A stretch of DNA of 64,000 bases from Bacteroidaceae bacterium (GCA_017524545.1 JAFXVN010000027.1:1-64000), one strand, 5' to 3'; shown: positions 32,082 through 41,078, counted from the first letter of the stretch. Notes: a model not told the origin generated them from the letters alone. Numbers and translations: made by a program.

Positions 32082-32939
32082 ATGAGGAAGAAGATGATAA
32101 ATGCGGCTTTGCTGCTTCTGGTTTGCCTGCCGATGATGGCGGGGAGCATCGTGACGGACACGGTGAAGAGTATAATCTTGGGCGCTGATGTGCCCTGCAA
32201 TGTCTATCTGCCTGATGGGTTCGACAAAAACGAGGGGCGCTATTACCCCGTCATCTACCTCCTCCACGGACTAAGCGACGACTATCGCGCTTGGCGGGAC
32301 AGGGGGCAGATGCAGACGGTGGTCGATGAACTCATCGGCTCTGGCGAGTGTGTGCCGGTCGTCATCATCATGCCCAATGCGGGCGGCCCGGACACGCACA
32401 ACACTTGGAACGGCTACTTCAACATGCCGGGCTGGAGCTACGAGGACTTCTTCTTCCAGGAGTTCCTGCCGACAGTCGAGAAGAAGTATCGTGCTGTCGG
32501 GGACAAAGAGCACAGGGCCGTGATGGGCCTCTCGATGGGTGGCGGCGGCAGCACGGTGTATTGCCAGAGGCATCCCGACATGTTCTCCTCGTGCTACGCC
32601 ATGAGTCCGTGGCTTGACAACGGGGGCGACAACGTCGGTCCTGGCGGGAAGAAGGACAAGCGCTACTATGTCTGCGAGGCGGTGAAGGAGCACAGCGCCC
32701 TACGATTCGTTGAGCAAGCCGATGATGCTACAAAACAGAAGTTGCGCACCGTGAAATGGTTCTTCGACTGTGGCGACGATGACTTTCTCTTTGACCAAAG
32801 TGTCCGCATACACCAACTCATGCGCTCCGCCCGCATCCACGACGAGTTGCGCATCCGCAACGGCGTGCACAACTGGGAGTACTGGCACACTGCCCTTCGC
32901 ACCGCCCTGCCTTTCGCCTCGCGCAACTTCGGACGATAA
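32082..32939 (+). CDS. secreted alpha/beta-hydrolase esterase (PF00756, CE1-like)
   Basis: 285 aa. Signal peptide MRKKMINAALLLLVCLPMMAG. The lid region YYPVIYLLHGLSDDYRAW and the nucleophile elbow MGLSMGGGG mark the putative esterase family; Asp in FFDCGDDDFLF and His in RNGVHNWEYW complete a triad. Relatives include acetylxylan, feruloyl and tributyrin esterases and S-formylglutathione hydrolase. A secreted member near glycan hydrolases probably removes acyl groups from glycans; the substrate is unknown. Confidence 0.88.
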   Translation: MRKKMINAALLLLVCLPMMAGSIVTDTVKSIILGADVPCNVYLPDGFDKNEGRYYPVIYLLHGLSDDYRAWRDRGQMQTVVDELIGSGECVPVVIIMPNAGGPDTHNTWNGYFNMPGWSYEDFFFQEFLPTVEKKYRAVGDKEHRAVMGLSMGGGGSTVYCQRHPDMFSSCYAMSPWLDNGGDNVGPGGKKDKRYYVCEAVKEHSALRFVEQADDATKQKLRTVKWFFDCGDDDFLFDQSVRIHQLMRSARIHDELRIRNGVHNWEYWHTALRTALPFASRNFGR

Positions 32940-32961
32940 AGGACAAACATAAACACTTATC

Positions 32962-33050
32962 TTAAACCACGAATTGCACGAATTACACGAATTATTCCAC
33001 GCTGTCAAGGGCGTAGCCAATTCGTGTAATTCGTGCAATTCGTGGTTAAA
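32962..33050. repeat. 32-bp hairpin of 9-nt words, between convergent genes
   Basis: ACCACGAATTGCACGAATTA continuing to CACGAATT is answered by its complement to 33050 with one or two mismatches at the outer end. The word is CACGAATTA. The loop contains GTCAAGGGCGTAGCC, whose complement resembles GGTTACGCCCTTGATG at 17776-17791. Confidence 0.85.
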
Positions 33051-33055
33051 AGATA

Positions 33056-34450
33056 TTATAGTTTCCTTAGTAGGAATCTGTGCTTGCGGGGCTTGTTGAG
33101 CTTGTAGATTTGTTCAACGAGGCAGTTCATCTCTTGCTGGTAGGCTTCGCGAACTTCGGGGCGAACCATCTGGTCGTATGTGCCGCGTTTGCTTGCAAGC
33201 CAGGCATTGTCCTTGCAAAGCTCGCGGAATTTCTGCGCAGCGCGTTCGCTGTTGTCGTTGAGGAAGCCCGCCGGCATCATAAAGTCATAGTTGACCCATG
33301 CCCATTCGCGGAACCTGCGCTCCACCTCCCAGCGTGTCTCGTTCAAGGCCATCACAGCCAATGCCTGCTGGTACTGCGGCGTGTGGCGATAGACGGAGAG
33401 GTTGATGCCACGCTGAAGTGTGGCGGCAGAGAGGGTGTCGATGACGATGCCGTCGATGGATAGCTCATGGTTGCCATGAAGTCCCTTGACGGTCAAATGC
33501 TCGTCGCTCAGGTCGTTGATGAACGAGGGGATGGTCTTCGTGACTTGTGCTGCGCTGCGGGAGAATCCCCAGCCGTGGGCGATGGTGTCGAGGGGGAAGG
33601 GCAGGGAGGCAGCGAGGCAGTCGAACTGGAACCCGTCGCTCGTCTGCTTCACCTTCGATATGCGACAGTTGCTGCTCTTCGTCACTTTGCCGCTCTTCGC
33701 GTCAAGCTCCATGTCGGCAACCTTCTTGCTCACCATGCCCTGCGCTTGCAGGAAGAGGTATGCCATGACCGCGTGGCCGTCGTTGTCCGGGTGGATGCGG
33801 TCGGTGCCAATGAGCGTGAAGGTCGGGTCGGTTTCTTGCTGCTTCATGTTCAATGCCACCATCGGCGCGTTGAAGTCGAGAAACTCCCAACCGTTCCTCA
33901 CTGCCGTTTCCTTCTGCAGGGCAATGATGCGTTGCATGTTGTCGTTCTTGCGGACAAAGACATCATTGTTGAACGTCGAGGTCTGGTCGTAAGGCGACGT
34001 GCCAATCATCACCGTGCGTATGCCCTTGAGACTCTTCAGTTTCTCCTCGCAGAGGGCGAACAGCTGCTTGGCTTCCTCGAACTTGCGACGGGCAAAGGCG
34101 GCAGAGTCGGCACCATTGTACTCATAGTAGCCGGTGTCGTTCATGCCGAAGGTGAAAGTGAGGACAGACGGGTTCTTCGAGAGCACATCGTCGTCAAAGC
34201 GAGCCAGTATCTCCTTTGCCGTATCGCCACCCACGCCGCAGTTTGCCATCCAGACGCGCATTGTGGGGAAGTGCGTCATGTAGTAGAGCCAGATGTAGCT
34301 GTGGTAGTGTCCGCCGTCGGTAATGCTGTTGCCGACAAACGTCACGCGGTCGTCCTTCCTGAAAGGAGCAATGCCCTGTGACTGCACAGGCGTGCAGACA
34401 CAGGGCATTAGGCTCAGGAAGAGTATCCTTATGAGACGATTACCATTCAT
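33056..34450 (-). CDS. secreted SGNH/GDSL hydrolase
   Basis: 464 aa from ATG 34450 (MNGNRLIRILFLSLMPCVC), with a signal peptide ending near PVQSQG. Block I is FVGNSITDGG with the Ser nucleophile, block II CGVGGDTAKE, block III GMNDTG, block V DRIHPDNDGHAV with Asp and His. SGNH enzymes deacylate sugars or lipids. The C-terminal half has a helical region ending in RKHRFLLRKL. It overlaps the small ORF upstream by 11 nt, and the sialidase lies next upstream, suggesting a sialate or glycan O-acetylesterase role. An ATG at 34471 is a less likely start. Confidence 0.85.
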   Translation of the reverse strand: MNGNRLIRILFLSLMPCVCTPVQSQGIAPFRKDDRVTFVGNSITDGGHYHSYIWLYYMTHFPTMRVWMANCGVGGDTAKEILARFDDDVLSKNPSVLTFTFGMNDTGYYEYNGADSAAFARRKFEEAKQLFALCEEKLKSLKGIRTVMIGTSPYDQTSTFNNDVFVRKNDNMQRIIALQKETAVRNGWEFLDFNAPMVALNMKQQETDPTFTLIGTDRIHPDNDGHAVMAYLFLQAQGMVSKKVADMELDAKSGKVTKSSNCRISKVKQTSDGFQFDCLAASLPFPLDTIAHGWGFSRSAAQVTKTIPSFINDLSDEHLTVKGLHGNHELSIDGIVIDTLSAATLQRGINLSVYRHTPQYQQALAVMALNETRWEVERRFREWAWVNYDFMMPAGFLNDNSERAAQKFRELCKDNAWLASKRGTYDQMVRPEVREAYQQEMNCLVEQIYKLNKPRKHRFLLRKL

Positions 34451-34622
34451 TATCCCAAAGATTGACGTCACTTATTTGTGAATCGTAGTCTTTCACGAAG
34501 CCGATGTCAGCGTCATTGCTGACCTTGTCAAGTCCATTTACTATCACTGATGTAGCCATAACAGTCCTCCCTGAAATCTCACAGACAAATGCACTGGGGG
34601 AGATATATATACGTTTTTCCAT
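34440..34622 (-). CDS. 60-aa Prevotella-type small protein, function unknown
   Basis: Reads MEKRIYISPSAFVCEISGRT, then a Val/Ser stretch, and ends in an acidic VNLWDNEW. The pattern of a short basic start with YISPS, a central hydrophobic stretch and an acidic Trp-containing end resembles many small Prevotella and Bacteroides ORFs of unknown function. It lies 67 nt after the sialidase and overlaps the SGNH gene start, so translational coupling is likely. No signal peptide or domain is evident. Confidence 0.6.
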   Translation of the reverse strand: MEKRIYISPSAFVCEISGRTVMATSVIVNGLDKVSNDADIGFVKDYDSQISDVNLWDNEW

Positions 34623-34689
34623 AACGATTAAGCTTTTTGTTGTTTGTTTGAAGATTAAGTTGTTATTGTGCCATAATGGAGTGAAAAGA

Positions 34690-37600
34690 CTATTTCAGTA
34701 CTTTCTTTCCATTGATGATGTTGATGCCCTTGACAAACTTGCTCAGGCGCTGACCTGCGAGGTTATAGATGGCAGCCCCCTCTTCCGTCTCCCCGAGGGG
34801 AGAAACGATGCCTGTTGCGTCATCGAAGTCGAACGTGAAGCCCTTGACACCGCTTGCTGCTGGAACTGAGAGATAGGCCTTGTTGGCTCCAAGAGTGATG
34901 GTGGTCGCACCATATTTGTCGAACTTGTAGAAGCCAATGTTGCCATTAACTGTGCCGAGGGAGTAGTTTGGCGTTTCGTCGCCAAGGTCAAGACTCATTG
35001 GCACCAAAGTACCCTTCAACAGGTTCTCGCTCTCGCTAATTACGGGAGTGAGTCCATCCGTCATATTCAAGATGGTACTTGCATCCGCATCCTCATTGAC
35101 GAGCACCACAGCTGTGTTGGCAGGAATCTCCGTACCCTCGCTGCCCGTAGCAGTCAGCTGAGCCGCTCCGTTGTTGGTTGTTTCAATGTAGTAAGCCTTC
35201 GTCTCGCCAGTTGTTGTCACGTCGAACGGCAAGTATAGAGTAGCATAGCTGGCACCTCCAACAGCATTGAGTGCGAAAGGCTTGGCAAGGGTAATCGTGA
35301 AGTTGGTGATGGCAAACCAATTGCTCTGCGATGCGCCATAGAATGTGAAGGTCGTTGATGATGCATTCACATCGGTGACGTTGATATTCGTCGGTGTCGT
35401 AGTGGAAGTGATGTCTCCAGTAGTTGTACCGTCGGCTGCAGTGATGCGGTATGTGCCGCCCGTATATACAGCACCGCCTATCGTGTAACTCGAAATGACA
35501 TAACCTGAAGGTGCGGTGATGGTGTAGGTGTCCGTAGCACCATTGGCACTGGGTCTTATTGTCATGACGCGGGTTCCGAGCACGGTTGCCTTGTCGAAGC
35601 CGTAGCCACTTTCGGTAGAAACCGTCAGCCCTGCCATGCCTGATGATGCGTTGGACGTCCAAGTGCGTGCCCAATGTCCAGAGCCTGTGCCTGAGAAGGC
35701 ACCGTAAGAGTCGCAACCGGTGCTGGTTTGATAAACGGTGTTCTTAACAACATTCGTCTTCAGGTATTCGGGCACATTGTATTCTTCCAGAGCAGGAATG
35801 AGGCTGACGAGCTGGTCGCGGGTAATCTCGATGAAGTTCAATGGATAGTGGTTGTAGTCGGTATAGCCGCCTGCGCTGTTGAGGCTCTGGTCCTCGAAGA
35901 AGAGGTACAGGCTACCGTTGGCCGGGTTCTTGTCCATCGTCACATAGCGTGTGCCCTTGGTCTGCACGTTCAGGAACTCTGTCCAGTTCACGCCCTTGTC
36001 GGTACTGTAGAAGAGCTTGAAGTTGACATGGTTGCCAGTCGTGATGGAGTGGATGATGACGTCGGTCTTGCCTTCTGTCGTCTCTCGCTGGTAATAGTAG
36101 ATGTCCTGGTTGTTCTGATGGGTCTGAGAGAGCTGGCTGTTATCCCATTGCGTGCCAAAGTTGAAGCTGAGCGTCTTGCCGTCGTTGTTCTTTGTATAGG
36201 TGGCGGTGTTGAAGCGGCGTGGATTTTGCTTGCGGATGGAGCCGAAGAGCGAACCATCGTTCATCTGGATGATCTTGGCTTCATCGCCTCCCTGAACCAT
36301 GGGAGTCTCGCTGAAGTACCACGACTCGCCACCATCTCTTGAGTAGAAGATGTAGTCTTGTGAATCGCCTGTGTGCTCTGTTGCACTGGTCATCGTCTGT
36401 GCCGGGATGAGGTACATCAGAATGTCATCCTCGGGGATATAGAGACCGCGGCCGGAAGTCACGAAGTAGTCATAGAGACCAAAGCCTGCTTCACCAACGG
36501 TGGAGACGTTCTTGATAGCACCGCTCCTGTAGAGGTCAATTGGCGGGTTGCCTTCGCCACTGCTCCAGGTCACACCATTGTCGGTGCTGACAGACATGCA
36601 CATACCTTTCTGACCTTTGAAGTAACCTTCGTTGCCAGCGGCAAAGAGGCAGTAGAGCTTGCCGTCCTTACCCTTGACGAGGCTGGGGTCGCCGAAGCCG
36701 CAACGACTATCTTCGCCGCCATTGGCTGTGGTATTCTCGCCCTTAGCGATAACGAGGGGAGCACTCCAAGTCTTACCGCCATCGGTAGAACGACGAACGA
36801 CAATATCGATGACGTGGCTGTTGCCTATATCGTCATACCTGTCATAGCGTTTGTCGGCGGCTACGACGATGCTGCCGTCCTCAGCCACTATCATGGCCGG
36901 AATACGATAGACGCGGCTGCCATTGTCGCGAGGCAGGAAGGGATAGCTGCGTACATTGAAGACCATAGCGCCACGGTCGGCAGGGTCGCCAACAGAGGTC
37001 AGGTCGAGGTTCTGTGCCGTCTGGCCTTCCACCTGATAGGCGATGCCTGTCACGGCTGCATCGAGGACTGCACCGAGAGTGGCTGTACTGCTCACCGTAG
37101 CACCAATCCAATAGTAGTGTGTGCTGGCAGTGAGGTTGCCGATGTTGAAGGTAGCAGTGGAGCCGGAGATGGATGCCGTGGCGACCTCCGTCTTCGTGGG
37201 AGCACCGTCGCCTGTGGAATAGATTTCAGGTGAGTCGTTGTTTGCTTCGTAGATCTTCAAGGTGGAGATGTTGGCCTCCGAGCCGTCCTTGAGGCTGACG
37301 GTAAGCGTCGTGTTCGTAGCAGCCTTGAAGGGCTTGGCTGTGACGCGAAGCAGCATTACCTCACTGTCGCGACCTGCTGTCTGCCAGCCTTGCTCCACGA
37401 TAACGCCGTCTTCCACAATCGCGAGGTTGGGATCGTAAGCAAAGGTGACGGTATGTGCTGAGGCATCCACGGTCACATCGGTTGCTCCGTCCAAGTTGAA
37501 GTCTGTGCTTTCAGGAGTCACACCGGTGGGCAGGAAGAAGAAACCGTTCTTGTAAACAGCCGTCAGACCACTGACGTCGCTGCGAGAGCAGGTAATCTGT

Positions 37601-39834
37601 GCAGATTCAGGAGCATTGTCGCAAAGGACTTGCCAAGCCGTAAGCCCAGCAGCCGTGAGGTCGATGGGGTAGATGCTCCATGTAGTGCGATATGAAGCTG
37701 TCTCACCTATGAAGAAGTTGCCATTGCTCACGTATGGGTCGGCATATATTCCGTTGGATTTGATATAGTTTCCGTTATCATAACCAGGAACAACAGCTAC
37801 AGGTTCACTGGAAGGTGTGGGGAAGACGTTGCTTCTATTTATGAGGTATTGGCCGTTTGTCATTTGCCAATTATAGTCGCTCCCGTTCTTTACAAAACGC
37901 GTAAAGAATGTTGCGTCACTGATAGCAGGCTGCACATCGACGCCACCTGTAAAGGTGAGCGGATAATTGGCCTGATTAGTGGGACCGGGATAGATGTAGC
38001 GGCCAGGAGAGGCGGTGGCAGTGCTGTTGCTGGTGGTCTTGATGCTAATCACATACCATCCGTTGTCTGCTGTGACGGCTCCTGTCAAGGCTGTCTGGTT
38101 CTTCACAAGTTTGGCAACGGCATCGTTGGCGGCTGTGCTGGCATCTCCATCAACTTTCGTAATGGTGAAGTTGCCGCCTGCATCGTTGTAGTTGATGATG
38201 GGACCTGTGTAGCTATTGCTGACGGCCATGTAGGCAGCGTTGGTGCCACTGACAGGAGTAGAAGCCATTTTGATTTTCTTCGTGCCGTCACCTTGGGCTT
38301 CAAAGATAACCGCTACAGCATCGTCACTGAAGACCCAAGAGTTGCTTGCACTCTGTGCAATGCCGGTGGGAATAGCGAACTTGCCAGCACCTATATTATA
38401 AAGGTAGAATTGACCTGTTGTTTCTGTAGGAATAATGACCCACTGGCTGTTGGCATTGCTGGCATTAAATGTACCGCTCTTACCGCTTGACCAAACATAC
38501 TTTGGATTTTCGGGGTTGTAGATGAGCGCACCACGATTGCTATTCGTGTTGTTGATGGTATAGACTTTATGTATGTCTATGTATGTTACCTTGATGGTAT
38601 GGCTTGTTGCGTCCACCTCAATGTCTGGAGAGAATCCCCAACGAGTTGGAGCAGAGAAATTACTGGCAGATGGTGTTACGCCGTTATCAAAGAAAAGAGT
38701 ACCACCATTGTATACGCTCGTAAGGCCATAGATATTGCTTCCCGTGTAGGTTACTTGAGCATTTTCTTCACCGTCAAATTCAACAGACCATGGTTGAAGA
38801 CCATATAAAGAAAAATCTACGGAATAGAATTGAGCCACAGGGAATTTATTTAGGGCAGTTTGACCAATATACGGTGTAGCATCTTTACCACAGGGAATAA
38901 GACTATACCGATCTTCTGTATATCCAGATGTTACCACAGAATAATTAGGCGTGCCTGAACTCCTATATATAATGTAGTTCTTCTCTGCTTTTGAATTGCT
39001 TGCTGCTCCTGTTTGTCTTACATAATGTCCATTTGCACTACGCAGATAACCGTCAACACCTCTTCCACTCTCACTTCCTTCCTTTTCAAAATAAACTAAC
39101 GAAAGAGCTATTCCATCTGTTCCTGTGGGAACATCGTCAAGGTACAGCGAGTAGTTGTTGCTGTTAACAGTTACGTCTTGTGCATAATTCTTTACATATT
39201 TCCCATTGACATCGGCATTCGTATAGTTGGTATTGGTATCGTCATTGATATCAATCCATTTAATTAAATACCATCCTGATACAATACTGACAGGACTTGT
39301 AAGACCTTTCTCCGTAGGTCCAACTTCGAAAATCTTAACTTGTTTAGTGCTTCCGTCACCTGTGCCATAACCATGCAACTTGTTGCTGCTGCGATCAAGG
39401 CCACGAACAGTATTATTTGCGTCAGGAGCAGAAGGATAAGCTATACCATTAGAGAAGTTTAATGACCATGCACCGGCAGATGCTTCGTCTGCGACAGAAG
39501 CGATTGCTTGGTCATAAACAGGAACTCCCCAGAAGTGATTGGTGTAGTAGTTCTTAATTTTCCACGTGCCATCGCCATTGCTGATGAGATAATAAACGCT
39601 ACTTTCGTTACAAGCATTGCTCATTGGAATGTCGTAGTTGGCGCCGTTATCATTAATAAAAGGAAGGGTACCGGTTCCAGCTGCTTGGCTTTGTAAAACA
39701 TACGCTTTGCCGCTGACGATGTTACTGGCATCTGTCACTTGGCTACCCACAGTTACTGCTACCTGAGCGTTCAACTGTGTCACTGCTCCTACTGCCAGCA
39801 GGAGCAAGGCTGTTAGTTTTTGTTTGAGGTTCAT
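34690..39834 (-). CDS. giant secreted sialidase (exo-alpha-sialidase, GH33-like)
   Basis: 1714 aa from ATG 39834 (MNLKQKLTALLLLAVGAVTQ). The frame extends to 39963, but the extra part is a gene remnant. The first 900 residues are beta-rich modules, with a unit found twice (LQPWSVEFDG near 345, LTAWQVLCDN near 731). A BNR-associated domain precedes the catalytic domain: YRIP near 976, Asp boxes STDGGKTW, STDNGVTW, SRDGGESW and STDKGVNW, ending about 1360. A beta-sandwich and the tail IYNLAGQRLSKF...INGKKVLK follow. It releases terminal sialic acids. A typical sialidase has about 540 aa. The linker before the tail contains a palindromic insert. Confidence 0.9.
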   Translation of the reverse strand: MNLKQKLTALLLLAVGAVTQLNAQVAVTVGSQVTDASNIVSGKAYVLQSQAAGTGTLPFINDNGANYDIPMSNACNESSVYYLISNGDGTWKIKNYYTNHFWGVPVYDQAIASVADEASAGAWSLNFSNGIAYPSAPDANNTVRGLDRSSNKLHGYGTGDGSTKQVKIFEVGPTEKGLTSPVSIVSGWYLIKWIDINDDTNTNYTNADVNGKYVKNYAQDVTVNSNNYSLYLDDVPTGTDGIALSLVYFEKEGSESGRGVDGYLRSANGHYVRQTGAASNSKAEKNYIIYRSSGTPNYSVVTSGYTEDRYSLIPCGKDATPYIGQTALNKFPVAQFYSVDFSLYGLQPWSVEFDGEENAQVTYTGSNIYGLTSVYNGGTLFFDNGVTPSASNFSAPTRWGFSPDIEVDATSHTIKVTYIDIHKVYTINNTNSNRGALIYNPENPKYVWSSGKSGTFNASNANSQWVIIPTETTGQFYLYNIGAGKFAIPTGIAQSASNSWVFSDDAVAVIFEAQGDGTKKIKMASTPVSGTNAAYMAVSNSYTGPIINYNDAGGNFTITKVDGDASTAANDAVAKLVKNQTALTGAVTADNGWYVISIKTTSNSTATASPGRYIYPGPTNQANYPLTFTGGVDVQPAISDATFFTRFVKNGSDYNWQMTNGQYLINRSNVFPTPSSEPVAVVPGYDNGNYIKSNGIYADPYVSNGNFFIGETASYRTTWSIYPIDLTAAGLTAWQVLCDNAPESAQITCSRSDVSGLTAVYKNGFFFLPTGVTPESTDFNLDGATDVTVDASAHTVTFAYDPNLAIVEDGVIVEQGWQTAGRDSEVMLLRVTAKPFKAATNTTLTVSLKDGSEANISTLKIYEANNDSPEIYSTGDGAPTKTEVATASISGSTATFNIGNLTASTHYYWIGATVSSTATLGAVLDAAVTGIAYQVEGQTAQNLDLTSVGDPADRGAMVFNVRSYPFLPRDNGSRVYRIPAMIVAEDGSIVVAADKRYDRYDDIGNSHVIDIVVRRSTDGGKTWSAPLVIAKGENTTANGGEDSRCGFGDPSLVKGKDGKLYCLFAAGNEGYFKGQKGMCMSVSTDNGVTWSSGEGNPPIDLYRSGAIKNVSTVGEAGFGLYDYFVTSGRGLYIPEDDILMYLIPAQTMTSATEHTGDSQDYIFYSRDGGESWYFSETPMVQGGDEAKIIQMNDGSLFGSIRKQNPRRFNTATYTKNNDGKTLSFNFGTQWDNSQLSQTHQNNQDIYYYQRETTEGKTDVIIHSITTGNHVNFKLFYSTDKGVNWTEFLNVQTKGTRYVTMDKNPANGSLYLFFEDQSLNSAGGYTDYNHYPLNFIEITRDQLVSLIPALEEYNVPEYLKTNVVKNTVYQTSTGCDSYGAFSGTGSGHWARTWTSNASSGMAGLTVSTESGYGFDKATVLGTRVMTIRPSANGATDTYTITAPSGYVISSYTIGGAVYTGGTYRITAADGTTTGDITSTTTPTNINVTDVNASSTTFTFYGASQSNWFAITNFTITLAKPFALNAVGGASYATLYLPFDVTTTGETKAYYIETTNNGAAQLTATGSEGTEIPANTAVVLVNEDADASTILNMTDGLTPVISESENLLKGTLVPMSLDLGDETPNYSLGTVNGNIGFYKFDKYGATTITLGANKAYLSVPAASGVKGFTFDFDDATGIVSPLGETEEGAAIYNLAGQRLSKFVKGINIINGKKVLK
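34774..34806. repeat. palindromic G/C element in the sialidase tail linker
   Basis: On the coding strand TCTCCCCTCGGGGAGA then CGGAAGAGGGGGC, in frame, encoding VSPLGETEEGA between TGI and the IYNLAGQ tail. Same order of parts as the element in the 21207 gene. Confidence 0.7.
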
Positions 39835-39842
39835 AGTGTTTA

Positions 39843-39924
39843 GTTTTATTTGATGAATACTTTCTTTCCGCTGATGTCGCGGAGTCCCATTTATCATTTG
39901 GCCAGCAAGGTTGTAAATAGAACT
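39843..39924 (-). pseudogene. remnant of a C-terminal sorting tail upstream of the sialidase
   Basis: The minus strand encodes SSIYNLAGQ in one frame and, shifted by one base, GLRDISGKKVFIK plus a stop. Together they make a standard tail (IYNLAGQ...GKKVFIK), so this is the decayed 3' end of another secreted-protein gene. It explains why the sialidase frame is open beyond its ATG. Confidence 0.7.
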
Positions 39925-40031
39925 TTTGTACGCAAAGTTTAGAAAAAAGATTGACTTATGCAAGTTTTACCGCATAAGATAATCTCAAATCGGAGATTAT
40001 TGACAATTATTGTGCATCTTTGAACACTGGA

Positions 40032-40051
40032 CCAACGCAACACACAGAACC
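40032..40051. repeat. half REP element downstream of the RAYT gene
   Basis: CCAACGCAACACACAGAACC matches one arm of the palindrome seen at 40637 and 41129. It lies within 20 nt of the transposase stop codon. Confidence 0.65.
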
Positions 40052-40052
40052 T

Positions 40053-41078
40053 CTACCTCCCTTCGCAGAGCCTGCGGGCGATGTCGTTCAGAGCCAAGCA
40101 TTGGCCGCGGCGGATAGTGAGTTGTTCGTTGTGGTGCTCCCACGGAGCAAGGATGAGGAGCTGTCCTCTGGCGCAGGCCTCCATGCGGCTGCCGCCGGGT
40201 TTGGCAAGGTCGGTGAAGCCGTTCTCCTGCAGGTAAACAAGCGGAAGGCCAGCGTCGAAGGCAGCCCGCATGACAGCTTTCTCGCCGGGCGAGATGGCTG
40301 GCGAGACGAGCACAGCACCCTGCCTTGCAGCGGAGAGGCACTCCTGCACCTTGGCCGCTATCTCCTTTTCGGTGAGGCTGCGCGAGCATTGCACTTGCAA
40401 GCGGAAGGGGCGGTCGAGCAGGAAGCGGTTGCCGATGGCTGAAAAGGTGAAGCCTGCTGCCTGGACGTTGCGCTGCACGCGAAACAGGTCGGGATGCTCG
40501 CGTTTCATCAAGAGGCGGCGTGGGTTGTCGGTGAGATAGTGCAGCCATGTGTCGAGCTGCCCACTGCGGAGCAGGAGCTTGTCGTTGTAGCCTCGGGCAA
40601 AGAGCAAGCCGTGGCTGCGGTCTTCACCGCTGCGGTCTTGTTTTGTTTGTTGCGTTGGCAACGCAACATACGGAACCAGCTCCCGATAGTGCCGGTTGCA
40701 GCTTTGCTTGAAGCCGCGAAGCGCCATGCCGAGGGGCTTTTCCATCTTTTCCCTCACAAAGAGGATGCCGTGCAAGTGGTCGGGCATCATCTGAAGGGCA
40801 ATGACTTCTATCTCAGGATGGTGGAGCGATGTCGCCCACCATTCGTCGGCCACTCGTTGCCCCAGCTCCGAAAGCACGATGTGCGGCTCCTGTGGGCTGC
40901 CTTCCTGTGCCTCGCTTCTGCCCACGACTTGTCCAAAGAGCGGACGGCGGCCCTCGGTCACCATCGTAATCATGTATATCTGGCGGCCTGTGTAGTCGTG
41001 CCCCACGCAACGGCGAAGCATGGAGGGCTTCTTCTCGCCAGCAAAGGCTCTCTGGGCCTCGAAGGTTTCTTGGGTCAT
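40053..41078 (-). CDS. REP-associated Y1 transposase (RAYT-like) with C-terminal extension
   Basis: 341 aa from ATG 41078 (MTQETFEAQRAFAGEKKPS). The Y1 transposase fold is indicated by the HUH motif MPDHLHGILFV and a likely catalytic Tyr in FARGYNDKLLLR. A C-terminal part of about 140 aa (AVLVSPAISPGEKAVMRAAF, LLILAPWEHH, CLALNDIARRLC) is not part of standard Y1 enzymes and looks like a Rossmann-type, DprA/LOG-like fold. The frame contains an in-frame REP palindrome at 40637-40676 (PYVALPTQQTKQDRSGEDR region). No IS ends or second ORF are seen, so it fits a domesticated RAYT. Confidence 0.85.
   Translation of the reverse strand: MTQETFEAQRAFAGEKKPSMLRRCVGHDYTGRQIYMITMVTEGRRPLFGQVVGRSEAQEGSPQEPHIVLSELGQRVADEWWATSLHHPEIEVIALQMMPDHLHGILFVREKMEKPLGMALRGFKQSCNRHYRELVPYVALPTQQTKQDRSGEDRSHGLLFARGYNDKLLLRSGQLDTWLHYLTDNPRRLLMKREHPDLFRVQRNVQAAGFTFSAIGNRFLLDRPFRLQVQCSRSLTEKEIAAKVQECLSAARQGAVLVSPAISPGEKAVMRAAFDAGLPLVYLQENGFTDLAKPGGSRMEACARGQLLILAPWEHHNEQLTIRRGQCLALNDIARRLCEGR
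40637..40676. repeat. REP palindrome inside the RAYT gene
   Basis: CTTGTTTTGTTTGTTGCGTT followed by GGCAACGCAACATACGGAAC. The core GTTGCGTTG/CAACGCAAC is a near-perfect palindrome. The 40 bases match the copy at 41129-41169 with about two differences. Confidence 0.85.
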
